DNA of 64,000 bases from Bernardetia sp042180575 (GTDB lineage: Bacteria; Bacteroidota; Bacteroidia; Cytophagales; Bernardetiaceae), in assembly GCF_042180575.1 (NCBI RefSeq), contig NZ_CP170094.1, positions 3,224,001 to 3,288,000 of the forward strand, given 5' to 3'. A program made the translations under genes and the position numbers. Below the pieces are notes generated by a model. It saw only the letters and a program-made list of their open reading frames with translations, was not told the DNA's origin and searched no databases. Below, piece by piece: positions 43,397 to 53,699 of the stretch (position 1 is its first letter; each line of letters starts with the position of its first letter).

Positions 43397-45439
43397 TTAT
43401 TTCATTTTCTGAATCATCACAACAGCATTACTAAAATTTATTGATGCTGAGTTGATACGTTCGAAGGCAGCTAATTGTTCTTTAGTTTGAATCCCATCTC
43501 TATAAAATTCTGTTATCTCTACTGTCAAAACGCCATTTTTGATAATAGCTTCTGTTTTGAAGTGCATAAGCATTTGCCCCATTTCTACATTCCAAACTTG
43601 TTTTTTGAGTGATTCGAAGTTTCTGATATAATATCCTTCTGGAATTTCTATTTCAATAACAGTTTTGAATTCTTCTGGATAACCTTTTTCTACATTTCCT
43701 TTTTGTGTATATGATTTTGGGTGTGCATCCAAAAGACTTCCTAATTTGAATAAAAATGTTTCGTTTGCTTGTTCTACAAGTGTATTTGAAGAGATTTTAC
43801 CTTCTACCTTGAATAAATCCATACGAACAGTTTCAGCATCATAATAATGATTTTCTATGGTCGTAATATCAACACGTTCTGGAATAGCTTCACCTGCACG
43901 AATATCAAAACGACTAGCAACAGCTTTTTCAGGTTCGTCAGATAAGTAGTAATAAGCGTGATAATCTATGGCTGCATATCCTGTAAGTTCTCTTTTTAAA
44001 TTGATTTTTGTAGTACTCAACTCATCTTCAAAACTTACCTTATAATGTGTATTAGTATGACTTTGAGAAGGAACAAAATTGATAGTACGAATATCTGAAT
44101 AAGCAACAATATCTTCTCCCAAAATTACTGGTGGTTTTACAAAAATACCTTTATTATTGATAAGAGAATAAGGAATATATCCATAACGATAATTGATCTC
44201 AGTAGGCATTAAATAGCTTTTCAGAGAAGGAAAGTAAAACAAATAAGCGTGAATAAAGTCCCAAGATGGAAAACTTTCATCAAATGCAAAATATTTTTTA
44301 TCAGAAGTTCCTACCAAACGATGGTCGATTCCTGCATTTTGAAAGAAAGCACCAAACAAACGCAAAACACCATAACTATCACTCATTCCTGTTTCTAAAG
44401 AAGTCAGAAGAGAATAAGAGTCATGACTAACATTTTCATCTATACGAATATGATTTTTGATATAATCTTCAATCGCTTTTATTTTTTGTTCTTGTGGTAA
44501 TAAGGACGTTTTATTTGCAGCAAGTTCTTCTAAAATAGAATTGATACGTCTGTTTTCATCTTTCAAACTCAATGGATAAACTACTGAAGCAAGACCATTG
44601 GCAATATTTCCCCAACTATTATCAGCATATTTTTCATCAGCCAAAACGTGTGAAAAACGATAATGTAAACGCATCAAATTTCCTTCTCCTAGAATAGATT
44701 TTGAAGAAGAAGTATGTATTTTGTTAGCAGAAATAGAAAGTAAATTTCTTCCCATTGCATCACTTTGTTGTTTGGCTTGTGGAAGTCCATTGTAGCTTTT
44801 ACTAGTAAAAAGAATATTTGTAGGAGTAACGAGTTCGAAACTTACATTTTTGAGTAGTACATTAGCTGGATACATATAATGTCCAGAAAGAGAAGCCGAA
44901 CGCTCTATCACATAAAAATACTCAATATCACTTCCTACTTGTGCGCCTTCAATAGGAAAACGAGTAGAAGAAGCAAAAAAACCATTTTCTTCTATTTTAC
45001 GAATTTGAGAAAGGTCTATTTCTATTGTCTTTCCATCATTTTGAATACTTCTTGCTTTCAAACTAACCAATCTTTCACCACTTTGAAGAGGAACAAATAC
45101 TTTATTATATTGCTTGAGGGTATTTTCTGAATTTATTTTTACGATATGGTGTGTCAGTTCCCAAACTCTAAAATCTCCATTCTCATCATAAAAATACTCT
45201 AAGGCATAATGATACTTTTGAAAAATGGCTTCTTCTTTATTTTCTTCTGTATTTAATTGTGAAGGAATAGGAGCAATTTCCCAATCATAGTTAAGAAGTT
45301 GGAAAGGTTCTAAAGGAAAAATTTCGTTATTTTCCTCATCCGAAAAAGCAGTTATTGCTTCTTGTGCCTTTACAGAGAATGTAAAAGTAATAATTAGAAG
45401 AGAAGATAAGAATAAAGAGAACTGTAAGTATTTATGCAT
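43397..45439 (-). CDS. Exported DUF3857 / transglutaminase-like protein
   Basis: 680 aa with a signal peptide (MHKYLQFSLFLSSLLIITFTFSVKAQ). A DUF3857-type beta domain follows (about residues 75-260, YHYALEYFYDENGDFRVWELTHHIVKI, VGSDIEYFYVIERS). A transglutaminase-like segment comes next (about 300-420: ALEDYIKNHI-like IKAIEDYIKNHIRIDENV, SYGVLRLFGAFFQNAGIDHRLVGTSD). The canonical Cys is replaced (DSYGVLRL where C-x-D is typical), so it is probably a non-catalytic homologue. A DUF3858-like C-terminal domain completes it. Periplasmic, function unknown. Confidence 0.75.
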   Translation of the reverse strand: MHKYLQFSLFLSSLLIITFTFSVKAQEAITAFSDEENNEIFPLEPFQLLNYDWEIAPIPSQLNTEENKEEAIFQKYHYALEYFYDENGDFRVWELTHHIVKINSENTLKQYNKVFVPLQSGERLVSLKARSIQNDGKTIEIDLSQIRKIEENGFFASSTRFPIEGAQVGSDIEYFYVIERSASLSGHYMYPANVLLKNVSFELVTPTNILFTSKSYNGLPQAKQQSDAMGRNLLSISANKIHTSSSKSILGEGNLMRLHYRFSHVLADEKYADNSWGNIANGLASVVYPLSLKDENRRINSILEELAANKTSLLPQEQKIKAIEDYIKNHIRIDENVSHDSYSLLTSLETGMSDSYGVLRLFGAFFQNAGIDHRLVGTSDKKYFAFDESFPSWDFIHAYLFYFPSLKSYLMPTEINYRYGYIPYSLINNKGIFVKPPVILGEDIVAYSDIRTINFVPSQSHTNTHYKVSFEDELSTTKINLKRELTGYAAIDYHAYYYLSDEPEKAVASRFDIRAGEAIPERVDITTIENHYYDAETVRMDLFKVEGKISSNTLVEQANETFLFKLGSLLDAHPKSYTQKGNVEKGYPEEFKTVIEIEIPEGYYIRNFESLKKQVWNVEMGQMLMHFKTEAIIKNGVLTVEITEFYRDGIQTKEQLAAFERINSASINFSNAVVMIQKMK

Positions 45440-46224
45440 AAAAGGTATAGGAAAATAGATGTCTATAATATTAATTGTCTGGAATTTTCTAAGTCTAAAT
45501 GAGAAAGTCTAAAACTCTGAGCAAGGATTAAAACCACTGCTAATTTTTTATTTTTTTGATAGTAGAGTAGTTTCAAAATAGCTAAAGAAAAGAATCTAAA
45601 AATCTACTACTCAGTCTAATAACTGCAAAAACTAACCCTAAAGTTTGTAAACTGCAAATAAGCAAAATAATAATAATTGGAGTTTGATGTGTGTTTTCTG
45701 CTAAAAATGTCGTGTTTTTTAGTTTGAAAAATAGAATACACACAATATTTTTTTTATTTTTTCAAAAAAGTAGCTTATTTAGTAGGTATAACGTATAAAA
45801 AACAAATAAAGTTAGGTAAAATCTCATTTTATGCACTATAAAGTATTTTTTTTTACGTTAGTAGGTTTATAGGTTATTTTTGTCTTAAATAAAAAGACTA
45901 AAACTTCATTTTCTTGATTAAAGAGAGTAAAAAAGTCGTTATATAAAATCAACACATTTCATGCTAACTTGTAGTAAAATCAATATACCATTTTAGAAAA
46001 AGCACCTAGTAAACTATCAAAACCTTTTCAAAATTTAAGATCGTTTTAGTCAAATAAATTCTAAAATTAAAAAGATAGTAGTTTTGTAGGTTATCGTATA
46101 ACTTTTTCTCATTCTTTTTTTAGTATATTTGCAGTTGGTTTTGTCAAAAATTGATGTATTCCTCTTTAGTTTTAAGTATTTATATTTTACTAAATTTAGT
46201 TTTATCCGTTTATTTTTTATTGTT
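45440..46224. promoter_or_regulatory. Long divergent region with possible accA promoter
   Basis: 785 bp between the leftward DUF3857 gene and accA. No coding frame is convincing. TATATTTG at 46124-46131 fits the TAnnTTTG -7 box about 90 bp before the accA start, but no clear TTTG is at -33. The rest is AT-rich with short A/T runs only. Confidence 0.4.
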
Positions 46225-47193
46225 ATGTTGTTAGATTTTGAAAAGCCCATTTTTGAATTAGAAGAAAAATTACAGGAAACAAAAAGCCTTGCTGCCCAAA
46301 ATAATATGGATGTAGGGCAGGCTGTAAAACTATTAGAAGAGCGTATTCATCATTTGAAAAAAGAAACTTTCAAAAACTTAACTCGTTGGCAACGTGTACA
46401 ACTTTCTCGTCATCCAGACCGTCCTTATACACTTGATTACATTGCTCATCTGACAGATGATTTTATCGAACTGCATGGAGATAGAGGTTTTGGAGATGAT
46501 AAAGCTATGATTGGAGGAATTGCCCAAATTGATGGGCAGTCTGTCATGATTATAGGGCAACAAAAAGGAAGAAATACCAAACAAAGACAGTATCGTAATT
46601 TCGGAATGGCAAATCCAGAAGGTTATCGTAAAGCCTTACGTTTGATGCAACTGGCTAATAAATTTGGAATGCCAATCTTGACTTTGATAGATACCCCTGG
46701 TGCTTATCCTGGGATAGAAGCCGAAGAGCGAGGACAAGGTGAGGCGATTGCAAGAAATTTGAAGGAAATGTTTTTGTTAGATGTTCCTGTGATTTGTATT
46801 GTGATTGGTGAAGGTGCTTCTGGTGGTGCGCTTGGTATTGCGATTGGGGATAGAGTTTGTATGCTTGAAAATACGTGGTATTCGGTTATTTCACCTGAAT
46901 CTTGTTCGTCTATTTTGTGGCGTAGTTGGGATTATAAAGAACAGGCTGCTAGTGCTTTGCGTCTGACTTCTTCGGATATGCACAAGTTTGGTTTGATTGA
47001 TAGAATCATTGAAGAGCCTCTAGGTGGAGCGCATCGTCATCAAGAAGAAACCATGCAAATTGTAAAAAATGCTGTTTTGGAAATGATAAAAGAACTTTCA
47101 AAATTAGATAGCAAGACTTTAAAGCAACAACGAACAGAAAAATTCTCTAAAATGGGAGAGTTCGAAGAACTACAAATAAGTAAAGTCAGTTAA
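46225..47193 (+). CDS. accA: Acetyl-CoA carboxylase carboxyltransferase subunit alpha
   Basis: 322 aa from MLLDFEKPIFELEEKLQE (ATG at 46225), the usual AccA start. An upstream in-frame ATG at 46129 would add a hydrophobic, non-conserved extension. Conserved segments: RHPDRPYTLDYIAHLTDDF (about residues 64-82), FGMPILTLIDTPGAYPGIEA, ARNLKEMFLLDVPVICIVIGEGASGGALGI and the ISPESCSSILWR block. Transfers CO2 from biotin to acetyl-CoA in fatty-acid synthesis, together with AccD (not in this window). Confidence 0.96.
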   Translation: MLLDFEKPIFELEEKLQETKSLAAQNNMDVGQAVKLLEERIHHLKKETFKNLTRWQRVQLSRHPDRPYTLDYIAHLTDDFIELHGDRGFGDDKAMIGGIAQIDGQSVMIIGQQKGRNTKQRQYRNFGMANPEGYRKALRLMQLANKFGMPILTLIDTPGAYPGIEAEERGQGEAIARNLKEMFLLDVPVICIVIGEGASGGALGIAIGDRVCMLENTWYSVISPESCSSILWRSWDYKEQAASALRLTSSDMHKFGLIDRIIEEPLGGAHRHQEETMQIVKNAVLEMIKELSKLDSKTLKQQRTEKFSKMGEFEELQISKVS

Positions 47194-47303
47194 ATAAAAC
47201 AATACATCAAAACAGAAAGATGTATAAATAATGAGGAAGTAATTTTGAGTTATCAGATAGTTTCTAAATAAATAATTTAGAACTAAAGTCAAATAGAAAC
47301 GAA

Positions 47304-47825
47304 ATGAAGAAGTTAGAAAACTTTCATTCTCACTCTTTTTATTGGAATCTCAATCAACGAACATATATTTTGCCTTTCGACAAAAATAGTTTGCTTGCTC
47401 ATTTAAAACACCTTACAAAACCTTACGGAGAAAAACCAAAACGCAAAAAAGACTATGAGCGTTATCGTTTTACAGGTCAAATAGAAAAAAATACATTTCG
47501 CCTTTCAAGAACCGTTGTAGAACCCAACAATTTTTTGAGTATAGCAGAAGGAACTATCGAAGCTACTTCGAAGGGGTGTTTTATTCAAATCAAATACAAA
47601 ACATTCAAATTTACTAGAATATTAATCTGGTTTTGGGGATTTTTTGGGCTGTGTATGACTTTATATTTTAGCTTTTATAAAATCAATGCCCTCTATGCTA
47701 TTCTGATTGGTCTTTTTACGCTTGCCCATACGGCTGTTTGTGTTTTGAGTATTCGAAGACAAAAGAAAATACTAGAAGATATTTTTGATGAAGTATTCAA
47801 TTCTTACAACGATTTTTTGAATTGA
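47304..47825 (+). CDS. Two-TM protein of unknown function
   Basis: 173 aa. A soluble N-terminal half (about residues 1-100, FHSHSFYWNLNQRTYILPFD) is followed by two membrane segments (about 102-122 and 127-148) and a short charged tail (RRQKKILEDIFDEVFNSYNDF). The N-terminal part looks like a PH/SRPBCC-like beta domain but I cannot assign a family. It follows accA by 110 bp on the same strand, and a shared transcript is possible. Function unknown. Confidence 0.6.
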   Translation: MKKLENFHSHSFYWNLNQRTYILPFDKNSLLAHLKHLTKPYGEKPKRKKDYERYRFTGQIEKNTFRLSRTVVEPNNFLSIAEGTIEATSKGCFIQIKYKTFKFTRILIWFWGFFGLCMTLYFSFYKINALYAILIGLFTLAHTAVCVLSIRRQKKILEDIFDEVFNSYNDFLN

Positions 47826-47843
47826 AATTTTAGTATAAAAAAA

Positions 47844-47874
47844 TCCATAGAACAGTAGTTTGTTGCTCTATGGA
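47844..47874. terminator. Bidirectional terminator
   Basis: TCCATAGA / TCTATGGA stem with an inner ACA/TGT. The minus-strand side has a T7 tail (serving the DUF4199 gene) and the plus-strand side is weakly T-rich. It lies between convergent genes. Confidence 0.7.
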
Positions 47875-47931
47875 AAATTTGTTTTTACTGTAAAATGCAA
47901 ATTGAACAATTTCTACTATTACCAGCTTTCT

Positions 47932-48498
47932 TTACATGGAAGTACTATCATCTAATATTTCTTCATCATATAAAAACTCTCCATTTATAGGCTTTCTTTG
48001 AACAAAAATAGCTGCTAAGAGAGCAATTACAAAAAGAACAACTGCACCTACCATAATACTTTGAAGAAATGGCATCAATGGGTTTTCAAGACTTTTTTGT
48101 GATTCTATACGAGCCTCTTCCATGGCTTTATCTATATCACTTTCTGGCATTCCCATGCTTTCCATGAGAGACTCTGCTTTATTTAATGATTCTTTCGCTA
48201 TTTGTTCTGTATATTCTGGAGCAACAAAATTATTAAAGACATAATTATAAGAAGCCCCAATTACATAACTTAACATCAAAGCAACAAATACCATTTTGAC
48301 AGCATCAAAATATTTGATAACTCCTTGATTTTCCTTTTTGATACGCATACAAACAAAAATAATTGCCCCAATAGAAACAATACCTGAAATAATAGCATAA
48401 TAACTCATTGCGAACTCTACGCCCATTATATAACCAAAAACAGCTAATAGAATGTTTAGAACACCTAAAATTAAACCATAACGAATTGCAGATTGCAT
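47932..48498 (-). CDS. DUF4199 domain membrane protein
   Basis: 188 aa, four TM segments: ILGVLNILLAVFGYIMGVEFAMSYY, IISGIVSIGAIIFVCM, MVFVALMLSYVIGASYNYV and IMVGAVVLFVIALLAAIFV. An amphipathic helical loop (EQIAKESLNKAESLMESMGMPESDIDKAMEEA) lies between TM3 and TM4. This matches the DUF4199 family, almost restricted to Bacteroidota, in topology and in the GxxYFDAVKM-like loop (IKYFDAVKMVF). Function unknown. Confidence 0.82.
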   Translation of the reverse strand: MQSAIRYGLILGVLNILLAVFGYIMGVEFAMSYYAIISGIVSIGAIIFVCMRIKKENQGVIKYFDAVKMVFVALMLSYVIGASYNYVFNNFVAPEYTEQIAKESLNKAESLMESMGMPESDIDKAMEEARIESQKSLENPLMPFLQSIMVGAVVLFVIALLAAIFVQRKPINGEFLYDEEILDDSTSM

Positions 48499-48591
48499 AA
48501 ATAAAAATAGTTAGTTGAGAAATAATTTTTCTTTGACTTAATAAGTACAGATTATCCTCATTTTATTACAAACTCTTGGATTTATTTAGAT

Positions 48592-49833
48592 TTAAAAAAT
48601 AGGATTTGTTAGAATAAGTCTTCCAATCGAATCTTGTCTTTGTTGTTCTTTTAGTCGAAGTCTTTTCATTTGTTCGGCATACTCAGGAGTAAGTTTGTAT
48701 TTTTCTCGTTCTATTTTTCGTTCTATTCTGACTATAGATTCTTTATAATCTGCTTTTAAAGTATCTGCTTTATAAGCATTTTGGAAATAGTTTTGAGCCA
48801 TTTCGAAACGTTTTATTTTATCTTCTGGTTCGAAGAGCTTGTATTCATACAAAACCCCTAATAAATAGTTAGCTGTATGTTGAGATGGTTTTTGCTCAAT
48901 AACTTTTTTGAAATAATATTCTGCTTGTGGATAATATCGTTTCTCAAACATATAAATTCCGACTTGCAAAGCAGCCTCATCTAAAGTAGAATCTTGTTTA
49001 ATAGCTTTTCTGTACCATACAATAGAACTATCTCGTTTATTTAAGTTGAGCCAAGTATTGCCATAATGAAGAGAAAGTTGAGAACGAATTTTATTATCTG
49101 ATGTACTAATTATTTTTTTTGAAGAATTATAATTTGTTTTCTGAAAAGCAATTTGGGCTTCTTTCCATGCATTTTTTGGAAGTTCTGATGTATTATAGGT
49201 TTTGACAATTTCGGTGTAAGCAGGAATATAGGTGCTATCCTTTGCAATCGCTTTTCTCAAAAATGAAATTGCCTTTGTAGTATCATTTTTCTTATTCCAA
49301 ATCATCCCTTGATAATAAAGCGTTTCTGTTTTTTCTCCTGTTCGCTTTGCAATTTCTTCAAAAGCACTCAAAGATTCTGACCATTTTTTTTGAGTAAAGG
49401 CAGAATAGGCATACAAACGATACAATTCTAAATCTGTAAAACCCAAATCAATGGCTTTTTGAGCTGCTTCTAAAACTTTTTGAGGTTCGTTTCTTTGCTG
49501 ATAAGCCTCTGCCAAAGCAAAATAATATTTACTTTTTGTACTGTCTAAAGAAATTGCTTTTTCAATATCATCTAAAGCAATATTTTCTTTTCCAGAAGAT
49601 AAGTACAAAGAAGCTCGTTTGTAATAATAATGAGCTGTGTTTTCTTTGTTGTCTGTATTTTCACTTTGTTCGATTTGCTCATTGAGAAATTGTACTTGCT
49701 TCGTCGTCATCGTCGTAACAGAGTCAGGCAAAGGAGGTAATGTTTCGACAAACTGCTTCGTATCAGACTGACAAGCCGATAAAAAACAAAAAAACAGTAA
49801 AATCAATAAGGGAATAAAGCTATTTCTATACAT
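48592..49833 (-). CDS. TPR-repeat lipoprotein
   Basis: 413 aa with a lipoprotein signal (MYRNSFIPLLILLFFCFLSAC, Cys21). At least six TPR units follow: AHYYYKRASLYLSSGKENIALDDIEKAI, KYYFALAEAYQQRNEPQKVLEAAQKAI, LYRLYAYSAFTQKKWSESLSAFEEI, LYYQGMIWNKKNDTTKAISFLRKAI and two near the C-terminus. The end is basic and charged (KREKYKL...LRLKEQQRQDS). Likely an inner-face outer-membrane scaffold protein, with no partner adjacent. Confidence 0.85.
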   Translation of the reverse strand: MYRNSFIPLLILLFFCFLSACQSDTKQFVETLPPLPDSVTTMTTKQVQFLNEQIEQSENTDNKENTAHYYYKRASLYLSSGKENIALDDIEKAISLDSTKSKYYFALAEAYQQRNEPQKVLEAAQKAIDLGFTDLELYRLYAYSAFTQKKWSESLSAFEEIAKRTGEKTETLYYQGMIWNKKNDTTKAISFLRKAIAKDSTYIPAYTEIVKTYNTSELPKNAWKEAQIAFQKTNYNSSKKIISTSDNKIRSQLSLHYGNTWLNLNKRDSSIVWYRKAIKQDSTLDEAALQVGIYMFEKRYYPQAEYYFKKVIEQKPSQHTANYLLGVLYEYKLFEPEDKIKRFEMAQNYFQNAYKADTLKADYKESIVRIERKIEREKYKLTPEYAEQMKRLRLKEQQRQDSIGRLILTNPIF

Positions 49834-49860
49834 TTACAATTTGCAATTTATCATTCACAG

Positions 49861-50214
49861 TTACTTTTTAACCCATTCTCTAATCACATCTAAGACTACA
49901 AAAACATATTTTTGATGTTCTTCTTTTGCTTCCATTTCAGGCTCTTTTCCTCCTATATTTATCATTTTTCCTACATAATTTTCTTCTTTGGCTTCATTTT
50001 CAAAAACCCAAACAGCATAGCCTTTTACACCAAAACCACCATCTTCTAGTTTATCAATATCACTTTGAGTAAGAACAAAATATGTTTTTTTGTCAATAAT
50101 AAATTTAGAAAGTTGGCGTTCGCTTTCTTTAATAGAAGCTAATGAACCAGTCATTTCTACTTTAACATTTTTATCAGAATGAGTTGTCGGAATACGGAAA
50201 TTAGAATCTTTCAT
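49861..50214 (-). CDS. Small protein of unknown function, 117 aa
   Basis: A soluble 117-aa protein: MKDSNFRIPTTHSDKNVKVE, then IKESERQLSKFIIDKKTYFVLTQSDIDKLEDGG and a C-terminal YVFVVLDVIREWVKK. No signal peptide, TM segment or known motif. It ends 28 bp before the TPR lipoprotein gene on the same strand, so the two may be cotranscribed. Function unknown. Confidence 0.6.
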   Translation of the reverse strand: MKDSNFRIPTTHSDKNVKVEMTGSLASIKESERQLSKFIIDKKTYFVLTQSDIDKLEDGGFGVKGYAVWVFENEAKEENYVGKMINIGGKEPEMEAKEEHQKYVFVVLDVIREWVKK

Positions 50215-50341
50215 TTTTTAGGAATTAGATATTGGGAAATGGGAATTAGGGATTAGATATTCGGAATTAGGAATAAATTATATGTTATTACTTCTGACTT
50301 CTAAAATCTAAGTTAGCTTCGCTGCTTTGACAGGTCTTACT

Positions 50342-51277
50342 TTATTTATAGCCAAACCAGTTTAGTTTGTTTGCTTTTTTGCGCCAGTCTTCACTTACAC
50401 GAACATAAAGCTGTAAAAAAACTTTTTTACCAAAGAATGCTTCCATGTCTAATCGTGCTTCTGTTCCGATAATTTTGAGTGCGCTTCCATCTTTTCCTAT
50501 CAAAATACCTTTTTGAGACTTTCTCTCCACATGAATTTCAGCATGAATACGCAACATTTTTGGTGTATCTTTAAATTCCAACACTCCTACTTCGGTAGAA
50601 TAAGGAACTTCTTGGTCATAATTTAAAAATATTTTTTCTCTGATAATTTCGGCAGCAAAAAAACGCTCTGGACGGTCGGTCAGCATTTCTTTGTCGTAAT
50701 AAGCAGGATGTTTTGGAAGGTATTTTAAGATAAGCTCTAGCAATTCATTGACATCAAAACCTTCTAAAGCAGACATTGGCAAGATTTCTTGTGGGTTTAG
50801 GACTTCTTTCCAACGAGCAATTTTTTCATCAATAATTTCTTGATTGACTAAATCAGATTTGTTTAATAGAACAATAACAGGAATTTTCTTTTTTTCTAAT
50901 GCTTTCCTAAGTTTTTGGATAGCATCTTCTTCGTCATGACTTTCATCAAGCGAAGTAACCAACAAAATAACATCAGCATCTTCTAATGATTTTTCTACAA
51001 AACGCATCATTTTTTCGTGAAGCTCATATTTTGGAGAAATAATACCAGGAGTATCCGAAAACACAATTTGATAGTCTTCACTATTCAAAATCCCCATTAT
51101 ACGATGGCGAGTAGTTTGTGCTTTGTGTGTTACGATGGCTAATTTTTCACCCAAAACGGTATTCATGAGTGTAGATTTGCCACTATTTGGTTTTCCAACC
51201 AAGGCTACAAAACCAGCTTTATGATTTTCAGATTCTTTGCCAGCATTCAAAATGGCATCTAAGTCAAGTTCTTTCAT
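50342..51277 (-). CDS. era: GTPase Era
   Basis: 311 aa. G1 VALVGKPNSGKSTLMNTVLG, G2 QTTRHRIMG, G3 FSDTPGI, G4 LLNKSDL and a C-terminal KH domain with GILIGKDGSALKIIGTEARLDMEAFFGKKVFL (about residues 255-286). It binds 16S rRNA and completes 30S assembly. The YIREKI-like segment is present as AAEIIREKIFL. Confidence 0.95.
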   Translation of the reverse strand: MKELDLDAILNAGKESENHKAGFVALVGKPNSGKSTLMNTVLGEKLAIVTHKAQTTRHRIMGILNSEDYQIVFSDTPGIISPKYELHEKMMRFVEKSLEDADVILLVTSLDESHDEEDAIQKLRKALEKKKIPVIVLLNKSDLVNQEIIDEKIARWKEVLNPQEILPMSALEGFDVNELLELILKYLPKHPAYYDKEMLTDRPERFFAAEIIREKIFLNYDQEVPYSTEVGVLEFKDTPKMLRIHAEIHVERKSQKGILIGKDGSALKIIGTEARLDMEAFFGKKVFLQLYVRVSEDWRKKANKLNWFGYK

Positions 51278-51423
51278 GCTACAAAGTTCGCTTTTTTTAT
51301 AGAATAATGCAGTATAATTATTATTTTTTTAATCTTTTTAGTCTGAGAAAAGCCTTTTAAATCAATAAAAACCTGTAATCTACATTTTTTACGAAAAATA
51401 ATAGCTTTTTTTTGAATAAATAC

Positions 51424-51453
51424 TTGCAGATTAAAAATATTTTTGTACCTTTG
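51424..51453 (+). promoter_or_regulatory. Bacteroidota-type promoter for tRNA-fMet
   Basis: TTG at 51424-51426, exactly 19 nt, then TACCTTTG at 51446-51453 (consensus TAnnTTTG). It lies 43 bp before the mature tRNA. The best promoter in the window. Confidence 0.8.
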
Positions 51454-51496
51454 TAAAACAATCGGGGCAAATAGGCTTAGGTTGTACCAATTACGG

Positions 51497-51569
<73 letters not shown>

Positions 51570-51857
51570 CAAAGTCATTCATTTGACACAAACCATTTTA
51601 GATTAATTTCTAAAATGGTTTTTTTTATGCCTATACTTCTTTGATGTTAATCTATTAAAAACAGAACATTCAAAAATTCATAATAAGTTTATGTCTTTTT
51701 TGATAAGAAACTGCTTGATAAATTTTATTTTTGCAAAACTAAAAGAATAGAGGCATTTTTGTATAGTTTTGTACAAACTCGTAAAAAATATAAGAAAGTA
51801 CAAAAATTTATGTAATGCTATTTTTACTTCTATCAATCAAAAAAATACCCCATTCTC

Positions 51858-52556
51858 ATGCAGAATAACAACCGTGTACTTGTCGTAGATGATGAACCCG
51901 ATATTTTGGATTTGCTCAAATACAATTTGGAACGTGAAGGATATGAAGTAGAGGTTGCTTCCAATGGTGAAGAAGCTCTAAAAAAAGCTGAATTTTTTAA
52001 ACCCGAACTCATTCTTTTGGACATCATGATGCCCAAAATGGATGGTGTAGAAACGTGTCGCTTGCTTCGTGAAATGCCTGATATGATAGATTCATATATT
52101 ATTTTCTTGACAGCTCGTGCCGAAGAATATTCAGAAGTAGCAGCTTTTGATGTAGGAGCAGATGATTATTTGAACAAGCCTATCAAACCTCGTGCGCTGA
52201 TGAGCCGTATCAATGCTCTTTTTCGTAGAGAATTCAAAAAGCAGCAGACACAATCTCATGAAGTCATCGAAATTTCGGATTTGTATATTGATAAAACAAG
52301 TTATACCTTACAGAAGGATGGCGAACTGATTGCACTTCCTAAAAAAGAGTTTGAATTGATTTATTTCTTGGCCCAAAGTCCAAATAAAGTATATAATCGT
52401 GAAGATTTATTAAAAAATATTTGGGGGCAAGATGTCTATGTTTTGGCTCGTACTGTTGATGTTCATATCCGTAGAATTAGAGAAAAAATTGGAGATAATT
52501 ATATCAAAACTGTTAAAGGTGTTGGATATAAATTTATGTCGCCTGATGAAATATAG
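51858..52556 (+). CDS. OmpR/PhoB-type response regulator
   Basis: 232 aa. The receiver has phospho-acceptor Asp55 in LILLDIMMPKMDG, an acidic pocket (VVDDEPDILDLL) and the switch Thr in IIFLTARAEEY. The winged-helix DNA-binding domain is visible from LPKKEFELIYFLAQSPNKVYNRED to RTVDVHIRRIREKIGDNYIKTVKGVGYKF. Six bp separate it from the histidine kinase gene, a clear two-component operon. A TAGTTTTG element at 51764-51771 may be its -7 box. Confidence 0.95.
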   Translation: MQNNNRVLVVDDEPDILDLLKYNLEREGYEVEVASNGEEALKKAEFFKPELILLDIMMPKMDGVETCRLLREMPDMIDSYIIFLTARAEEYSEVAAFDVGADDYLNKPIKPRALMSRINALFRREFKKQQTQSHEVIEISDLYIDKTSYTLQKDGELIALPKKEFELIYFLAQSPNKVYNREDLLKNIWGQDVYVLARTVDVHIRRIREKIGDNYIKTVKGVGYKFMSPDEI

Positions 52557-52562
52557 AAACGA

Positions 52563-53699
52563 ATGATTATAAAAACAAATGCTAACCTAGAGAGAAAGGA
52601 ACAAACAAGTATTTTTGATAGACTTACTAATGCTATCAAACGCTCTTTGGTAAGTTCAAGAGCCGTAGCAATTATACTTTCTCTTTTGGTAAGTAGTGTA
52701 ACAAGTGCTTTTTTGTCATTAATGCCTAGTGTTTCTTCGGTGGCTTTGTCGGTTTGTTTTTTAGTTTCTTTTTCATCTTCTTTTTTACTTATTTATATTG
52801 CTTTTGAATTTCTTATTTTCAAAGAAATAAACAATGTATATAGCAAGTTATCAAAAATAAAGAAAAAAGATTTCAAATTTGTTCCTCCTACTTCTGACCT
52901 TATGCCGTCTGCTAATCCTATTCGAAGAGTGAATCAAGAAATTACAGCGTATGCAGGACAAAAACAAAAAGAAATAGATGAGCTTCTTAGAATGGAAGCC
53001 TTTCGTAGAGAGTTTATTGCAGATGTTTCTCACGAACTCAAAACGCCTATTTTTTCGGCACAAGGTTTTATTCTTACGCTTATTGATGGTGCAGTAGATG
53101 ATGAAAATGTACGTGATGCTTTTTTGGGTAAGGCTGCACGAAGTTTAAAGGCTTTGGCTGCTTTGGTGGAGGATTTGCTGACACTTTCTCAAATAGAATC
53201 AGGTGATATTACGATGCGTCAAGAAGAATATGAAATGCAAGACCAAGTTTTGGAAGTTTTCGAACAGCTTGAAAATAAGGCTGAAAGACGTGGAGTTACT
53301 CTAAAACTGGTTAGTCAGTACGAAGAAGGTGTTTATGTGTATGCTGACTATAATCGTATCCGACAGGTTTTGATAAATTTAATAATTAATGCCATCAAAT
53401 ACGGAAAAGAAAATGGAACGGTAACAGTAACTCTCACTCAAACTACTAAAAATCTCAAAATATCTATAAAAGATGATGGAAATGGAATTGAACCCGAACA
53501 TCTAGTACGTATTTTTGAGCGTTTTTATAGAATAGAAAAAAGTCGTTCGAAACAAGAAGGTGGAACAGGTTTAGGATTAGCGATTGTAAAGCATATTATT
53601 GAAAAACATAATTCTAAAATAAGTGTCAAAAGTAAAATGGGAGAAGGAACACAGTTTACTTTTAAATTGCAGCGTACTGAAGTAATAGAGGAAGAGTAA
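52563..53699 (+). CDS. PhoR-like sensor histidine kinase
   Basis: 378 aa. Two membrane segments near the N-terminus (about residues 33-55 and 58-82) are joined by a very short loop, so it has almost no periplasmic domain. Then HisKA with the H-box FIADVSHELKTPIF (about residue 155), and HATPase with N-box INLIINAIKYGKENG, G1 KDDGNGIEPEHL, F box RFYRIEKSRSK and G2 GGTGLGLAIVKHI. It pairs with the PhoB-like regulator immediately upstream. Confidence 0.93.
   Translation: MIIKTNANLERKEQTSIFDRLTNAIKRSLVSSRAVAIILSLLVSSVTSAFLSLMPSVSSVALSVCFLVSFSSSFLLIYIAFEFLIFKEINNVYSKLSKIKKKDFKFVPPTSDLMPSANPIRRVNQEITAYAGQKQKEIDELLRMEAFRREFIADVSHELKTPIFSAQGFILTLIDGAVDDENVRDAFLGKAARSLKALAALVEDLLTLSQIESGDITMRQEEYEMQDQVLEVFEQLENKAERRGVTLKLVSQYEEGVYVYADYNRIRQVLINLIINAIKYGKENGTVTVTLTQTTKNLKISIKDDGNGIEPEHLVRIFERFYRIEKSRSKQEGGTGLGLAIVKHIIEKHNSKISVKSKMGEGTQFTFKLQRTEVIEEE

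Noticed and set aside
46129..46224. Longer accA start adding 32 residues
   Set aside because: The extension is hydrophobic and unlike AccA. MLLDFEKPIFELEE at 46225 is the usual start.
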